Positions 12,451 through 24,804 of a stretch of DNA of 64,000 nucleotides are shown one piece after another. Under the pieces are notes generated by a model, which was given only the letters and a program-made list of their open reading frames with translations, was not told the DNA's origin and did not search any database. The stretch's first letter is position 1. Every line of letters begins with the position of its first letter. Origin of the DNA: Myrica gale (Eukaryota > Streptophyta > Magnoliopsida > Fagales > Myricaceae); the NCBI GenBank assembly GCA_963930655.1, contig OZ005620.1, forward strand, positions 3,487,001-3,551,000. Reading direction: 5' to 3'. The translations under genes were made by a program, and so were the position numbers.

Positions 12451-13461
12451 GAGAACTTTTTGTCATTGATTACTGCTGTAAACGGAAGTCTCTTCCTCCC
12501 ACCCATTTTCTATTCCAACAATATGTTAACCAAAAGGTGTATCCCATCCTGAACTTGCATACATGACAAAGATGACTGTTATATCTCCGGTAAAAGTAAA
12601 TCTTGAGCAAAGTCCCAAAGAAATTATTACTGTGAATTTACGGATAAAATGTGATGGTCATGAGATTTTGTTTCCCTTCTATTAAGGGTCAAATATACCA
12701 TTTAGAGAAATGTTGAAGTTAGTTAAACAAATACAGATTCTGCCATTTTAATTATCACCAACATACCGGGTGATTGAAGATATAGTTACGGAATTCAGAA
12801 TATTGAACCCATGACGAATAGATGCTATGCTCAAGAATGAAGCGGTCCCATCCTCAAACAGTTCCTCAATCCCATCTCTTCTTTTCACAAAATCAGTGTC
12901 GGCAATTGATGCAGCAACTGTGACTACAAAGCTCTTAGGGTGAAAAATTCTAACAACCATGAGGAGCTATTGCAAATAACATCTAAGCGCAAACCTCCAC
13001 TAAAGTAGGTTTTCTTCAACAACTTTGCAGCATCTGCAGCATAAAATTGATCACCAATAAAAATTAGGAACAACATTTTAGTCCCTAAAAAATCAATAAT
13101 CCTAATAAAATTCCATTTTCTAAAGCACCCAGACATTTAAATTTAAGCACTATAAACAATGGATTCCAGTTCGAAGACAAAAAACAATCAAGTATATATA
13201 TACACCATCAGCAGGGAGATTGTAAGCATAGTTCTTTGAATCATCAGCAGAATTGGTAAAATGAGAGAGTACAGATAAATAATGAAGAAAACAATAAATT
13301 ACTGTGAGCAACTAAATAATGCTATAAATACAACTTATAAAGCAACGGTTTTTCTTTATACAGAAAATGAAAAATACTACTAAAACCATATTGCAGGAGT
13401 TCAAAGTGGTAATCATGGATACCTACAGACCTATCACAATATTACTACGTTTGCATTAATT

Positions 13462-14038
13462 CTTTTTTTTATATAAGTGAGACAATCTTATTAAAGAAAA
13501 AGATAGACAGTACAAGAGACTATACTGACAAAAACTAAAGCATACACGCTAAAAAACTAAGAAAATTCGGAAAATCCACAAAAGGATAGCCTAAAACCGA
13601 ATTAGCCCATTGAAACAGAGAATGCAACAAAAAAGCCCCCAGACTAGCCAAAGACACAACCCTGTCTTCGAAACATCTTCCATTCCTTTACCTCCACAAG
13701 TTCTACCAAATGCAAGCTGAAATCATCTTCCAAATGGCCAACGCAATTGGATCCTCAAACTTCCTCCTCCAACAACGCAAAACATCCACTACCTTCCTAG
13801 TCATAATCCAATCATAGTTAATATTTCTCAACACCTGCCCCCACAATCCTCTAGCCACCGAGTAGTGCATAAGGATATGATCAACCGTTTCTCCATCGCT
13901 CTTACATAAGTAGCACCACTTAGTCACACAAACACCCCTCCTCCTTAAGTTGTCAATGGTCAAAATTTCCCCATGGCCCAGAACAAAACATTGTTCTACA
14001 CCAAAATAATGTTCTACACAAACACCCCTCCTCCTTAA
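13462..14038 (-). mobile_element. 5'-truncated LINE with zf-RVT remnant
   Basis: The element lies on the minus strand. Its tail is the poly-T at 13463-13470, followed by ATATAAGTGAGACAATC, the family 3' end. The direct repeat GTTTGCATTAATT flanks it (13449-13461 and 14039-14051), fitting target-primed insertion. The open frame 14107-13703 contains ILTIDNLRRRGVCV, then CYLCKSDGETVDHILMH and LWGQVL, the zinc-binding domain (zf-RVT) found at the C-terminus of plant LINE reverse transcriptases. The 5' part of ORF2 is absent. The phrase NLRRRGVCV occurs twice in the frame because of a local duplication near the 5' end. Confidence 0.8.
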
Positions 14039-14611
14039 GTTTGCATTAATTTTAATAGAACAAAACAATGTTTTACACCAACTCTGCAATCCAATTTGGA
14101 AAAGCATTAGCTACATTTCTGTTATACTCTTTTAAAGGAATAGGCACCTACTGTAGTTCCCTATAGTGATTTACATAGCCCAGTTCACCTAGTCCACAGC
14201 CAATATGAAAACTTAACAAATGTCCATATACAACGCTTTCACAATCTAATCCAAACAAATCCAGAGCTTTCACAATCCAATCTATCAATTGTGAAGATCC
14301 AAGCTGCATTACAATATCCAAATGCCACATGACATCACTAAGTTGTCTCCAATAGGTTTGTCTCGTGCCACATGACATTACTAAGTTGTCTCTGATACAT
14401 TTGTCCCAATGCACGAAGCACTAGGCATGTCTACATAATGCCCCAAAATGATTCATCACCATGGAAGTTCCGGGTAGTTGCTTATACACCTAATATGGGA
14501 CTCAAAGTATGCCTATTACCATGCCTTCCAAATGCCATCCAAACAAGTCCATTGTACCACATCAGCTCTTCTTAGCAGAAAGCATTTGGAACATGCAAAT
14601 TGCACTATTAA

Positions 14612-14930
14612 TTTTTTTTGATAAGTAAGAAGAACTTTATAGGAAAAACAAAAAGAGGTAACAATACAAAGAGTTATACTGAGGACCTACTCCAAGCAAG
14701 GTACAAAGCTAAGAAAATCAGCAAAATCAGAAAAATGAGAGCCCAAAACAGCATTGACCCAAAGAAAAATAGAACTCAACAACAAACCCCTCAACCCGAG
14801 GCCACTGCCAGCCTCCCCCCAGCTAGCGGCCCCCGCCCAGCAGCCCCTGCCCAGAGACCCCTCCCCCCAGCTCGCCCGACTGCCAGATCTGACACCCCCC
14901 AGCATGTCGTCGTCACCGACTGCTTAATTA
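14612..14930 (-). mobile_element. Second 5'-truncated LINE tail (candidate)
   Basis: A poly-T run at 14612-14619 is followed by GATAAGTAAGAAGAACTTTA and AGTTATACTGAGG, which resembles the 3' ends at 13462 and 51259. The following 160 bases are strongly C-rich on the plus strand, unlike their surroundings, as in the LINE copy at 51259-53566. Flanking duplication is weak (TTAATT on both sides). The 119-codon plus-strand ORF here is a by-product of the C-rich sequence. Confidence 0.5.
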
Positions 14931-15070
14931 TTTGGGTAAGTTACTTTTCTTGCTACATAGTATATGGACATTCATGATTATTTATCTAAATTTTGTTTGC
15001 CTCATCATTCCTCTTAGGATTAGACGCTTAGTTTAGTTGAATATTGTGTTGTTTTGGTGTACCGTGTGTT

Positions 15071-15475
15071 GTTAAATGAATTCACATTTTTTAAGTTTTT
15101 AAATGAATTCATATATTTAAGTCTTTAAATGAATTCATATCTTTAAATTAATGAGCAAACTATGATATGTGTTAAATGAATTTGCATTTTTAAGTTTTTA
15201 AATGAATTCACATATTTAAGGTTTTAAATAAATTCACATATTTAAATTAATGAGAAAACTATGGTTACATGGTAGATTGGTAGGTGTTAAATGAATTCAC
15301 ATTTTTAAGTTTTTAAATAAATTCTCATTTTTAAGTCTTAAAATAAATTTACATCTTTAAGTCTTTAAATGAATTCACATATTTAAATTAATGAGCAAAC
15401 TATGGTAGGTGTTAAATGAATTCATATTTTTAAATTAATAAGATAGTAGGTGTTAAACGAATTCACATTTTTTTT
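15071..15475. repeat. AT-rich tandem repeat (TTAAATGAATTCACAT-type unit)
   Basis: A unit close to TTAAATGAATTCACATTTTT with a TAAG-rich linker repeats about every 25-30 bases. There is also a longer period, marked by TTAATGAGCAAACTATG at about 15149, 15246 (variant) and 15388. Copies vary by small substitutions, which suggests an old array. Confidence 0.75.
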
Positions 15476-15559
15476 AATCTTAAAAAAATGTGTGCTAAAA
15501 ATATGAAAAAAATTGAAATCGGACCGTATTTCAGAAGACCGGACCAAATCACTTAGGGG

Positions 15560-15760
15560 GCGTTTGAATGTAAAAATGTTGGGGTATTAGGGTTTGTGAA
15601 AAAGTAAAGAAATTTTAATAGAATTTGATGAAAAAGTGAAAAAAGAGAAGATTTAATTGAATATTATAATATTATTTTATAGTTTAACGAGGAAAGAGAT
15701 TATTTTATAATTGTGTAAAAATATTGAGGGATAAAAATTTCCACCCCAAACACTCTTTTA
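15560..15760 (-). mobile_element. MITE family A, diverged copy
   Basis: GCGTTTGAATG, then GGGGTATTAGGGTTTGTGAA and a run of GTGAAAAAGT sequence match, in reverse orientation, the A-type element at 27181-27375. The right end reads CCCCAAACACTC. Confidence 0.45.
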
Positions 15761-15786
15761 TAAGTGGTCCGATCCGATCCACTATT

Positions 15787-16122
15787 TTAGTAGAATCGGA
15801 AATCCGGTCCGAAAACCGGACCGAATTTTCGGTCCTGCAACCCTTGTGGGCCTAGTCTCATCCAGGCTATCTTGTATGTATGATGGAATTGTGACCGGTG
15901 GCTGCGGTAGGGACGCGGGGGTGGGAAGGGGCCTTTAAACAATTGGCCAAAGCATTAGTAGAATCGGAAATCCGGTCCGAAAACCGGACCGAATTTCCGG
16001 TCCTGCAACCCTTGTGGGCCTAGTCCCATCCAGGCTATCTTGTATGTATGATGGAATTGTGACCGGTGGCCGCGGTAGGGACGCGGGGGTGGGAAGGGGC
16101 CTTTAAACAATTGGCCAAAGCA
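15787..16122. repeat. Tandem duplication, 168-bp unit, two copies
   Basis: Copy 1 (15787-15954) and copy 2 (15955-16122) are nearly identical; the differences seen are in TTTTCGG/TTTCCGG, CTCATCC/CCCATCC and GGCTGCGG/GGCCGCGG. Each copy has the hairpin GGTCCGAAAACCGGACC and a GC-rich tract ending GCCTTTAAACAATTGG. Confidence 0.9.
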
Positions 16123-18414
16123 ATGAGCATCGCAACTCTGAATCTCTGATCAATGATGGTTTATACCCTGCTCTTATTTTTTATCCCGACTATTCCTACG
16201 CGTCTGCCTGCCTGCCTCTTAGAAGTCGATGTGACTGATCAAATTCTATCCTTTTGATATTTAAACCTGGGATGGAGGCCGGGCTACAGCCTACAGGGCC
16301 CCTATAAGAACATCTTTAATTTGTGTTTTTTTGGCAAACCTGCCAAGTGCCACGGACTTGATAGAGCGAGAAATGCTAGTGTCTAGTCAAAGAAGACACT
16401 CTACCAGCACTACTTGAAAGCGAGAGAGAGAGAGGGGGCTTCTAGGTGAGGACTTTCTTTGCTAGCTGCAAATACGTTTAAGCTTTCGATGTCACTTACA
16501 TCTAATCAACCCTTTTGTCCAAATTTATAAAGAACTTTAAAGGAAATTTTTAATTTGAAAAAAGAAAGAAAACGTATCCTGTCCTTCTTTTCCATATTGG
16601 TTTTCCTTTTAAACTGGTGGTGCTGTGAATCATCATGACAAAATGTACATATCAATGCTTAATAAATGGACCAAGAAACAAAGGTGGCGCACTTATATTC
16701 TTGTAATGGCTTCCCTATAAATCATGATGCCATGCATGCACTGCATGATAACTTTAAGCATATTCAAGCATGCTGATTTTATCATTATGCTCTCACATGT
16801 ACTGACTTTTCAAGAACTCAAAGGTTGTTTGATCTCTGTTTCTTGAACAGCACTCTCTATTTTTAAGCTTAAAGAAGAAGAAAATCAATGACGGAAAGTA
16901 TCTTCAAGAGCATGCAGCTTCTAGTTCTAGACAATTTTTCTTGAAAAAACAGTTCTAATTTGAAACTTATCCTCGAAAAAAATTCACTATCAGAAAACCA
17001 TAAAAGGAAACTCTTTCGTTTTTCAAAAGCTTTAATCATGTATATCCTATAATAAACATAATTCTGGATATTCCCCTTACCATTTTTTACTGAAAACATA
17101 TAACCAAACACCTTTTGAAATGAGAGAATTATGAACAGGATTGAAACTATTTTGTCGAAATTATTTCCTTTTGCCCCCTCCTCTCTTCATCCATGCTTTT
17201 CTCTTCTGGTGTACCAGTACATATTCTAGTGATGTTAATCATATGATCACTGAATCTGCGTACATGCATGTCTTCGGAGGCTGTTGTACTGCAAGCTTTC
17301 GGTGGATGGAGACAGCAGAAATGCCCCTGATACGACCCGCAGACAAGCCCGCCACGCAATTTGAACAAGGTTCTTGATCAATTGTATCCTTTCTTTCATT
17401 ACGACTTTGGGTGATAAGTGCTCAGCCAAAAAGTGCAGTCCCTGCATATATTTTTCCTTCCTTTAAGTCTACAGAGCATGCAAACATATAAAAGTACATA
17501 GTTTTACTGAATGGTTGTGTTTTTTTTTTTCCCACTGAATGGTTGTGTTCACTGTTCAGTAACTTCAGTTCAATCACTAGACCAACCTCTAGGAGGCCAC
17601 GTCTAGACTTCTAGTATTGCAGGACCCACTTATAATCGACCAGGCGGACTTCTTCTTTGAAGAAGAAGAAAAATTACTAGCTAGGTTCAGACTGAAAACG
17701 TTTTCTGAGCACTTTTCATTTTTCCGAGTTTAGAATTGCTTACACGTACGTCCCCCATGATGTCATTTACGAAACCATTCCGCCAATAACACCAAAACAA
17801 AGTCACTTTTGACCAATAGAATTGTTGATTAATGAATGCGCGCCTTAATCTTTTTAAATTAATCTTGTTTTCCAATTAATCATCCAGCTTGTTCCTCGTT
17901 ACTCTGGTTTTGCTCCCCCAAATTGTCAATGCTAGCTATCACACTTAACCCTTAAATACAAATAATGCTTGAAATGATCTCTGGGGAATATACCTTATCT
18001 CGATCTTTATCACATGCAACAATAATACGCGTCCATAACACAATCAAGGCCATTACGAGCCTATAGAAGTCAAATCTATCCTATATATATATACAGAGAA
18101 GGCACATGCACGTCGCGTTCATTTATGCCTTCAGCTAAATATAAAAAAAATATGCATATATACAGCTATATATGCTGTTCCATCATGTGTTATCCACCAC
18201 ATGATCCCGTTTGGCATAGGTTTATTTGGACAAACAAGGGGAAGAAAAAAAACAAATTAGGAAGGATATTTAATAACGAGAGGAACGAAAAAACAAATTA
18301 CGACGTACGTGTACATGATCTCTTACTTCGTCGTTGCTAGCTGTCTCTTAATTATTGAATACAAATTAAAAAACCCCCTACGAAAAACATGATTCTTTTT
18401 GACTTAAGATCAGT

Positions 18415-18449
18415 ACTATATATATATATATATATATGCGCGCGCGCGC
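18415..18449. repeat. (TA)n(GC)n microsatellite
   Basis: About 22 bases of alternating TA run straight into about 12 bases of alternating GC. The whole tract alternates purine and pyrimidine. Confidence 0.9.
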
Positions 18450-21014
18450 ATGGCCCAAACCTTAGAAAATTCGTCAAATTTATTCGTCACAATTGGCCAA
18501 ATCCGAAGTGATCTACAAATTAACCATTGTATGGATGCCACTTGTCTGTCTCGTTTCAATAATTCTATGATCGGCCAATATCGTAAGCCATCAACATGGG
18601 ATAGCGTACGTACTACATCCCACTAACACGTGCAAGTCGCTTCACGTGTGTAATTTTATATTCAATTTCATATGAATTCTCGATCCCCAGCCGGCCATGA
18701 TTTTGTCTATTTACTCTTAACAAGTTTGTGAGCATGAGGCAGTAAACTAAATTATATCCAAACACCTTTTGATTTAAGTGGCCGTGCAGGATCCGGTGGA
18801 AAGTGGAACGCATGGACACCAAATTAATAAAAAAAGATCGATCGATTTCGTGTCAAAGCACTCGTTCTCGGTGATGTTACCTGCCTCCAAACATAATTCT
18901 ACATCAATGAGGTCACGATAGCATAACATATTACTTTGGCAAGATTTTCCACAAATCAGAACGTTAGTTCGTGTATTGCTTCTGTAAGGTTGATTCCCAT
19001 CTTGTCATGCATATCTAATCGCTTGGAATTATATAGTAATAGAGTTTTATTAGCTTCAATTTCATCACATTTATATAAATAACCTTGTCTAGTTCATGCC
19101 TGTAAAGCTCCAGGCAAGATATATCTTGCAATGGGTCACTAAAATAATTAAATACATCAAATTTATGATAAAAGCTAGGTGATAAAACTTAACAACCAAG
19201 TTAATTATATATGCACCCAAACCATCAGCTTACGTGCGTACGTATAATATAGATATATATATATGCCTCAGCTCGATCTCTCTTAAGTCAGAGAAGCTGT
19301 TACGTACACAGTAAGCTAGCATAGATTTATGGAATTTCAAACCAAATACCACAGTATAATTAATATATAGTCATGCAATTATTGTCTTATATATGTTTCC
19401 TGTTAACTCGCTAAAGATTTCTTTCATATATTAATCACCAAGGGTTTTATAAAAGCTTGGGCTTTTTATAAGAAAGCTGTAGTAACTTAATAACTTCTTC
19501 GGTTTTCACTTGGTCCAAGTACCTTTTCCCTTTGCATGCAATATTTATTAAAAAGAAGTTGACATCTCAATTGGAAGATCTAATAAAATTAAGATGTATA
19601 CATGAAATTATCAATTAATTAATTACGACAAAAACTTTAAATTTTTGTTACAAAACTATACGGGGCTTGGACTTCAAAAGGAACATATTAGGCTACTTTA
19701 ATCGTCACATAATTAGGGCAGAATTTGGTTCCCTTATCTAGGTTTGAAAAAAAAGAAAAGAAAAAAGAGAAACATTATTTTCGACACCTGAACAATGGGG
19801 TTAATGTTTTAACCTTTAAACTACCAATATATTAATTTATTATATTGAACCTTTAAAATTAAAAAAATTTATTAATATGCACTCTCGAATAACATTGGAC
19901 TGTTATGATTGTGCCCCATGTGGTAAAAACATTTAGGGTCATATCTTGTTTAAGGTGTATTACTTTGATAAATTTTGGTAGTTTAAAGATCATTTAATGT
20001 AATTGACATTAATCACATAATTCAGGAGTGCAAAGTAACTTCTTCTTCTTTTAAACATAGGCTGGAACTATGATAGTGGTAAATTCACATCGACTCTAGA
20101 CATTTGGATTAATGTAGTGGCGAAATTTCGAAGGCAATGCATGCAACGTAACTCGCACGTCCACAAAATTAAAGACACCATGCATGTTGCTTCAGTACGT
20201 ACTTCCTCGCGTAATTCTAGGTTTCGCTCTAACCACACGATCAGCATAATTTCTAGATATATCTTAAAATTAATTTCTTCTTCTTCTTTAATACAATTGC
20301 ATCCTTAAAGAGGCTGCGGTTGCAAAAGTATATATTCAAAAAGTATGTGAAACATGTACGTTTTGTACTTGATTGGTCCAAGAACAAGTTTACGAACTGT
20401 CTTTATGGTGAATAAAGCCATAAAAATATTTAAAGCAATAAAATGACGTAAAAAAAGAAAAGAATAAAGCTAAGTATTTTTATTTTTTTTTCCAATAAAT
20501 TGTAATAGAGACAAATTGATTGTAGCTAATAGGAGGAGCTCAGTATCTTTGACGAGGCTTATAGCCTTATACTCTACTAATTAAAGTAAATTTTGAAATT
20601 TTAAAACAACGAATTTAAAAATTGAGAAAATATAATATTATGGTGGGGCCAGATAACTTATCAACACGACATTTTTGTCCAGCAAAATCTAAGGGCCTCG
20701 CTTTTGTGGGACCCCCGCAAGATTTGCTGTCACTTGGATCTCTACATAACACCTGCAACCTCTCCTTTCAAGCTCCCCCCCTTCTCCCACCCTCTCACTC
20801 CTTTCTTGTCCAAGTCCTTGCTTCTTTCGTTTCTTTCTTTCCTCATTTTCCTCCCTATGGCTACTTGCTTTTATTTCTTAGCAAAGACGCCCTAGCTAGC
20901 ATCTCAAGTCCTTTATCCTATTGATAATATTGAAATACCTATTTCGTGGTACTGGTAAATTTCTGAACTAAAACATTGAATGTATTGAGTCTTTTTGTAT
21001 AACTAAGGCCATTA

Positions 21015-21209
21015 ATGAAGGAGAGTGGAAGAAAACAAGGAGCAATGTCGCCATGCGCGGCATGCAAGCTTCTTCGAAGAAGATGTGCGCAGGATTGCGT
21101 GTTTGCACCTTATTTTCCAGCCGACGAGCCGCAGAAGTTTGCTAGTGTGCACAAGGTTTTTGGAGCTAGCAATGTCAACAAGATGTTACAGGTTCCATTC
21201 CCATGCATC

Positions 21210-21250
<41 letters not shown>

Positions 21251-24032
21251 CTTATTAACCAATATTAATTAAGATAAACAGTTCTCTTGCAGCAAAAATT
21301 TGACTTTTTTATTTGTGGAAGTCATTTTCAAGCAAGTGGGCTAATGTAGGGCTAGCTATTGGGTGTCGTCTCAAAGACTTCTCCAGTAAATTGTAATATA
21401 CTAAATGAATAACCACACATAAAGGGGGGCAGATACCTATTCTATTCAATATTTACTGCCCATTAAGTACTTCTTAGCTTAGTGTGAAACCACTTTGTGT
21501 TTCTCTCTAAGGCAGTATCAACAAAGTGCTTTAGAGGCAGGCAGTTTTGAAGGATTAAGACAAGTATTATTGCTCTTCATCATTACTCGTCACTGAATAA
21601 TTCCATGCTTTCGCTGGAAACTGCATGAATTTGGATACCAGGGCTGCAGTATTGATATGGATATGGCAGCAGTACTGGGGAAGGAGGTAGGGTTTCAATC
21701 TCTACTTTAAGAGACTTTGATAGGCAAATAAACACCAAAAACGTATAAATTATGTTCTAAACAAGATGAGTTTTGCACCCACTAGTTACCCTGCATAGTT
21801 CAGAGCAAGTTTTGCTTTGCCATGAGGCATATTTTCTAGGGGATGTGCTCAGCTAAAGATACTCAAAATAAGATGAGGTTTGCTCCCGCTAAGCATACTT
21901 AGGAGCAAGTGTTTTGCTTTGCTCCCATAAGAACCTTGCCTAGCCCAAAAGATAAACTGCGTATAGGAACCGCTGTTCTAGGAAAAGGAAAAAAATACCC
22001 AAAATTAAAAAACAAACAATATTCCTTGCCACCTGGACTTACATTTAGTTATATAATTCCTCAACGGGGCCTTCTATAACATAGATGAGGGACCTATTTT
22101 TTTATAGAAAAAGCTTAGTACATCTCATAAACAAACTATTTCGTCCTTCATACTTGATCCACCTTTGCCAACTGATAGACCCAGGCTTAAGATGCTCAGA
22201 ACATCAAAAATAGCTGTAGACTACTGACAGAAGACTGCTGGTCTGCTAATTATCAAGTCATGAATGGCATACTCACTACCCTCATCATGCCATGAATTCA
22301 ACAAAGAGAACCTATGGATTGAGTATATACTACCTCTGGCATGCATAATCCAAAGTCCAGTTCCATTCATGTTGGAATAGCTAGGAATGATCTGTGCAAA
22401 TCATATATATGGTCAGAACTACCATGTCATTCTTTTTGGTCCCTTTTATCAGGATGATAGACTTAATTATTTCGTTCCTGTTTTTTTTCTCCTTCTTCTT
22501 CTTTGGAATTACTGCAAAATTTGGGAAGGCAAATCCCACTTGTATGCTCAGGAAAATGGTCATAACAAGATATAATACTAGACTATATGGTTTCCTTTTG
22601 TTTATCTGTTTCTTAGTTTGGAGAAACTTTTAAATGGTCGTTTGATATTTTTTATCGCAGTTACCTTTTCATCTCTATCAACCATTTGATACCATATTGT
22701 CACTATTTTAGGAAGAAAATATTCAAAAAAGCAAGAAGCGTATGTTCCAATTCCCCTACCTGCCTTTATCTACTTCCGTTATAGTGGTTAGCTTCGGTTG
22801 GAGACCCCACGTAAAAGTAAAAAGCTAGAATTATCATTCTTCTATTGGAAAGCAATTAAGGTACTGATTTACTCACTGATTACTTTTGTACCTGAAAGAG
22901 ACCAAAGGGATCGAAAAAATTAGCTTTATTCTGTGAAGCTACACATAATTTTAATTTGCAGTGGTGGATAGTTAAAGATGGTTACGAGGATATTGCTTAT
23001 AATAGTGTTTAGCTTCTACTTTATGACCGTCAGATATCTCTTTAATTAGGAACTAAACCGTAAGCTTTTGGTCTTGGCGGTATTCTAATATTCTATGCGT
23101 AGTTTTGGAAAAGCAAGTTTGTGAACCACTCAACTTGCCTTTTCCTTTATGATCATGAATTAACCTCGATGGAGACGGGGTACTAGATAGGTCCAAAAGA
23201 GATGTCAACCATGTAAAGCAAATAAAGTGATTGGAATTCTTCTTCTTTTTTTCAATAAAGTATAGGACACTAAATATTAAGCAAGCATGACATTAGAGTG
23301 CGGTAGCAAAACGCAACATAAACTATTATTACGGAAAAAATATCTATATTACAGTTCTGTTTGTAGGTCATGAGTTGCAGATCATCCTTTTGCAATCTCA
23401 TGATTTAGACACTAATCGGTGATACTTTTTTGACGAAAATTGTTGAAAAATTGATGGGTAATTAATTATTCGTCCGTCATAAACATATCTCGAACATCGT
23501 GAAATCTGACGACTATACTCTTTCACTTCCTCTCCATGGATTCTATCCAAAACGAGTAAATCTCCAGTAAACAAATTAGAATTAAACGATCTCTCTTTCA
23601 TTAGAACATAGAAAGTAATTTGAGATGTCTAAGCCAGCATCGAAACAGTAGTCCGGCCAGAATCAAGTATGACGAGGTTGATCTCTTGGATTCTGAAATA
23701 TGCAGGAACTACCGGAGCACCAGCGGAGCGACGCGGTGAGTTCCATGGTGTACGAAGCAAATGCTAGGGTTCGAGACCCTGTGTACGGATGTGTAGGGGC
23801 CATATCATCTCTACAACAACAGGTTGACGTGCTCCAAACCCAATTGGCAATTGCTCAAGCTGAGGTTGTCCATATGCGAATGCGATCACAGAACACTTAT
23901 CCACCCACCAGCTCCGCAGAGAATGGCTCGCCCTCACCCAAGCTCATGCCTAATCCTCAGACCAAGTCATTTTTTTACATGGACATGGCGATCGATCAGG
24001 CCAACATGGGAGAGTCCTTGTGGTCATGCTAG
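21015..24032 (+). CDS. LBD4: LOB domain-containing protein 4-like (LBD4)
   Basis: Two exons, 21015-21191 and 23706-24032, join at phase 0 (CAG/GTTCC donor; TATGCAG/GAA acceptor) and give 167 aa, the usual LBD4 length. The LOB zinc-finger-like motif CX2CX6CX3C is C14, C17, C24 and C28. The GAS block follows (FAPYFPADEPQKFASVHKVF, then GASNVNKML), and the leucine-zipper-like segment VGAISSLQQQVDVLQTQL lies near residues 89-106. The C-terminus QANMGESLWSC is typical of the LBD3/LBD4 group. LBD proteins are plant-specific DNA-binding regulators in the nucleus; Arabidopsis LBD4 acts in vascular development at the phloem-procambium border. The intron is 2.5 kb, and a (CT)n tract begins about 20 bases after the donor. 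Nothing looks damaged. Confidence 0.95.
21212..21247. repeat. (CT)n microsatellite in LBD4 intron
   Basis: About 17 CT units begin roughly 20 bases after the 5' splice site of the LBD4-like intron. Reading through the donor would add a short Ser/Leu repeat tail and then stop. Confidence 0.9.
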
Positions 24033-24586
24033 TTAATTTGTCTTCACTTTGATCATGATTTCCTTATTACTATCATGGGCTTGCTTTATTAATGTCTGCC
24101 TATTTGATATACCTTTTTGTTTTCACGTCTCTCTCCTGTTTTTTTTCCTTTTAATTTAATTAAAAAGTAACTCCCTAGCTAGCCAGAACATCTCTACCGT
24201 ACCGAGAGATGATGATCGATCATGATGATCAACCATATTGTAAATTTCTAGACATGTAATTATGAGCATTATATTATATATATTTAATGTCTTTTTAATT
24301 GATAGTACTTGATTAAGGTGTTAATTTTCTGAGTGAAAATCACCGTTCCGTTGATGTCAACGTCAAAGCTTATCCACCGCTTCTACCAAAAAATTCGAAA
24401 ATCTTTATGATTTTGTTCACTTTTTTTTTTGTTTTGTTTGATTGTGAGACTCAACAAATTGCTTTGACAACGTCTGTAATGTCTAATTTTCCTGTACTTA
24501 TGAGAAGTTAGTACCATGTTGTCAAGTTTTAATGTCAGACCTAAAAATCCAGTACAAGTCTATCGCCCCTACTTAAATAGTTCCGA

Positions 24587-24804
24587 TATAATTGCGGTAG
24601 AGAATCGAACCAAAAACCTTACACCTAATACACATATATAGTCTTAAATTTATCTTAATTTCACTAGGGCAACCGAAGGATGAGTTAAATTAATATATAA
24701 TTGCGGTAGAGAATCGAACCAAAAACCTTACACCTAATACACATATATAGTCTTAAATTTATCTTAATTTCACTAGGGCAACCGAAGGATGAGTTAAATT
24801 AATA
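24587..24804. repeat. Tandem duplication, 109-bp unit, two copies
   Basis: Copy 1 starts near 24587 and copy 2 near 24696; both contain AATTGCGGTAGAGAATCGAA and end in GATGAGTTAAATTAATATA. I saw no internal difference. Confidence 0.9.

Larger units (their letters stand above)
7728..13033 (-). pseudogene. ABA3: Molybdenum cofactor sulfurase (ABA3/MOCOS) NifS-domain fragment, broken
   Basis: Seven segments in minus-strand order match the PLP-dependent desulfurase domain of plant MoCo sulfurase: 13033-12995 (AAKLLKKTYFSG), 12923-12767 (TVAASIADTDFVKRR; FLSIASIRHGF), an exon split as 12051-12040 and 11556-11485 (HTTS; YVRKMLLALRHENGASVC), 10184-10071 (GPIVSFNLRRPDGSWFGY), 8456-8379 (TGCFCNPGACAKYL), 8260-8159 (GKPTGAVRVSFGYMST) and 7823-7728. 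Splice phases agree across most junctions. The intact enzyme sulfurates the Mo cofactor of aldehyde and xanthine oxidases, including the last step of ABA synthesis. Here the N-terminal exons, with the PLP lysine, and the whole C-terminal MOSC region are missing. A solo LTR splits one exon, that exon lacks an AG acceptor, and the last segment ends in TGA after HPLPG. I call it a pseudogene. Confidence 0.85.
14931..21014. other. Gene-poor spacer upstream of the LBD gene
   Basis: It contains the tandem repeats at 15071-15475 and 15787-16122, a diverged MITE at 15560-15760 and a TA/GC microsatellite near 18415. The pyrimidine-rich stretch 20750-20880, just before the LBD start codon, may be 5' UTR or core promoter. 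No gene could be supported. Confidence 0.5.

Noticed and set aside
14618..14977. Proline/alanine-rich 119-codon ORF
   Set aside because: It is the antisense of a C-rich LINE fragment and has no recognised domain.
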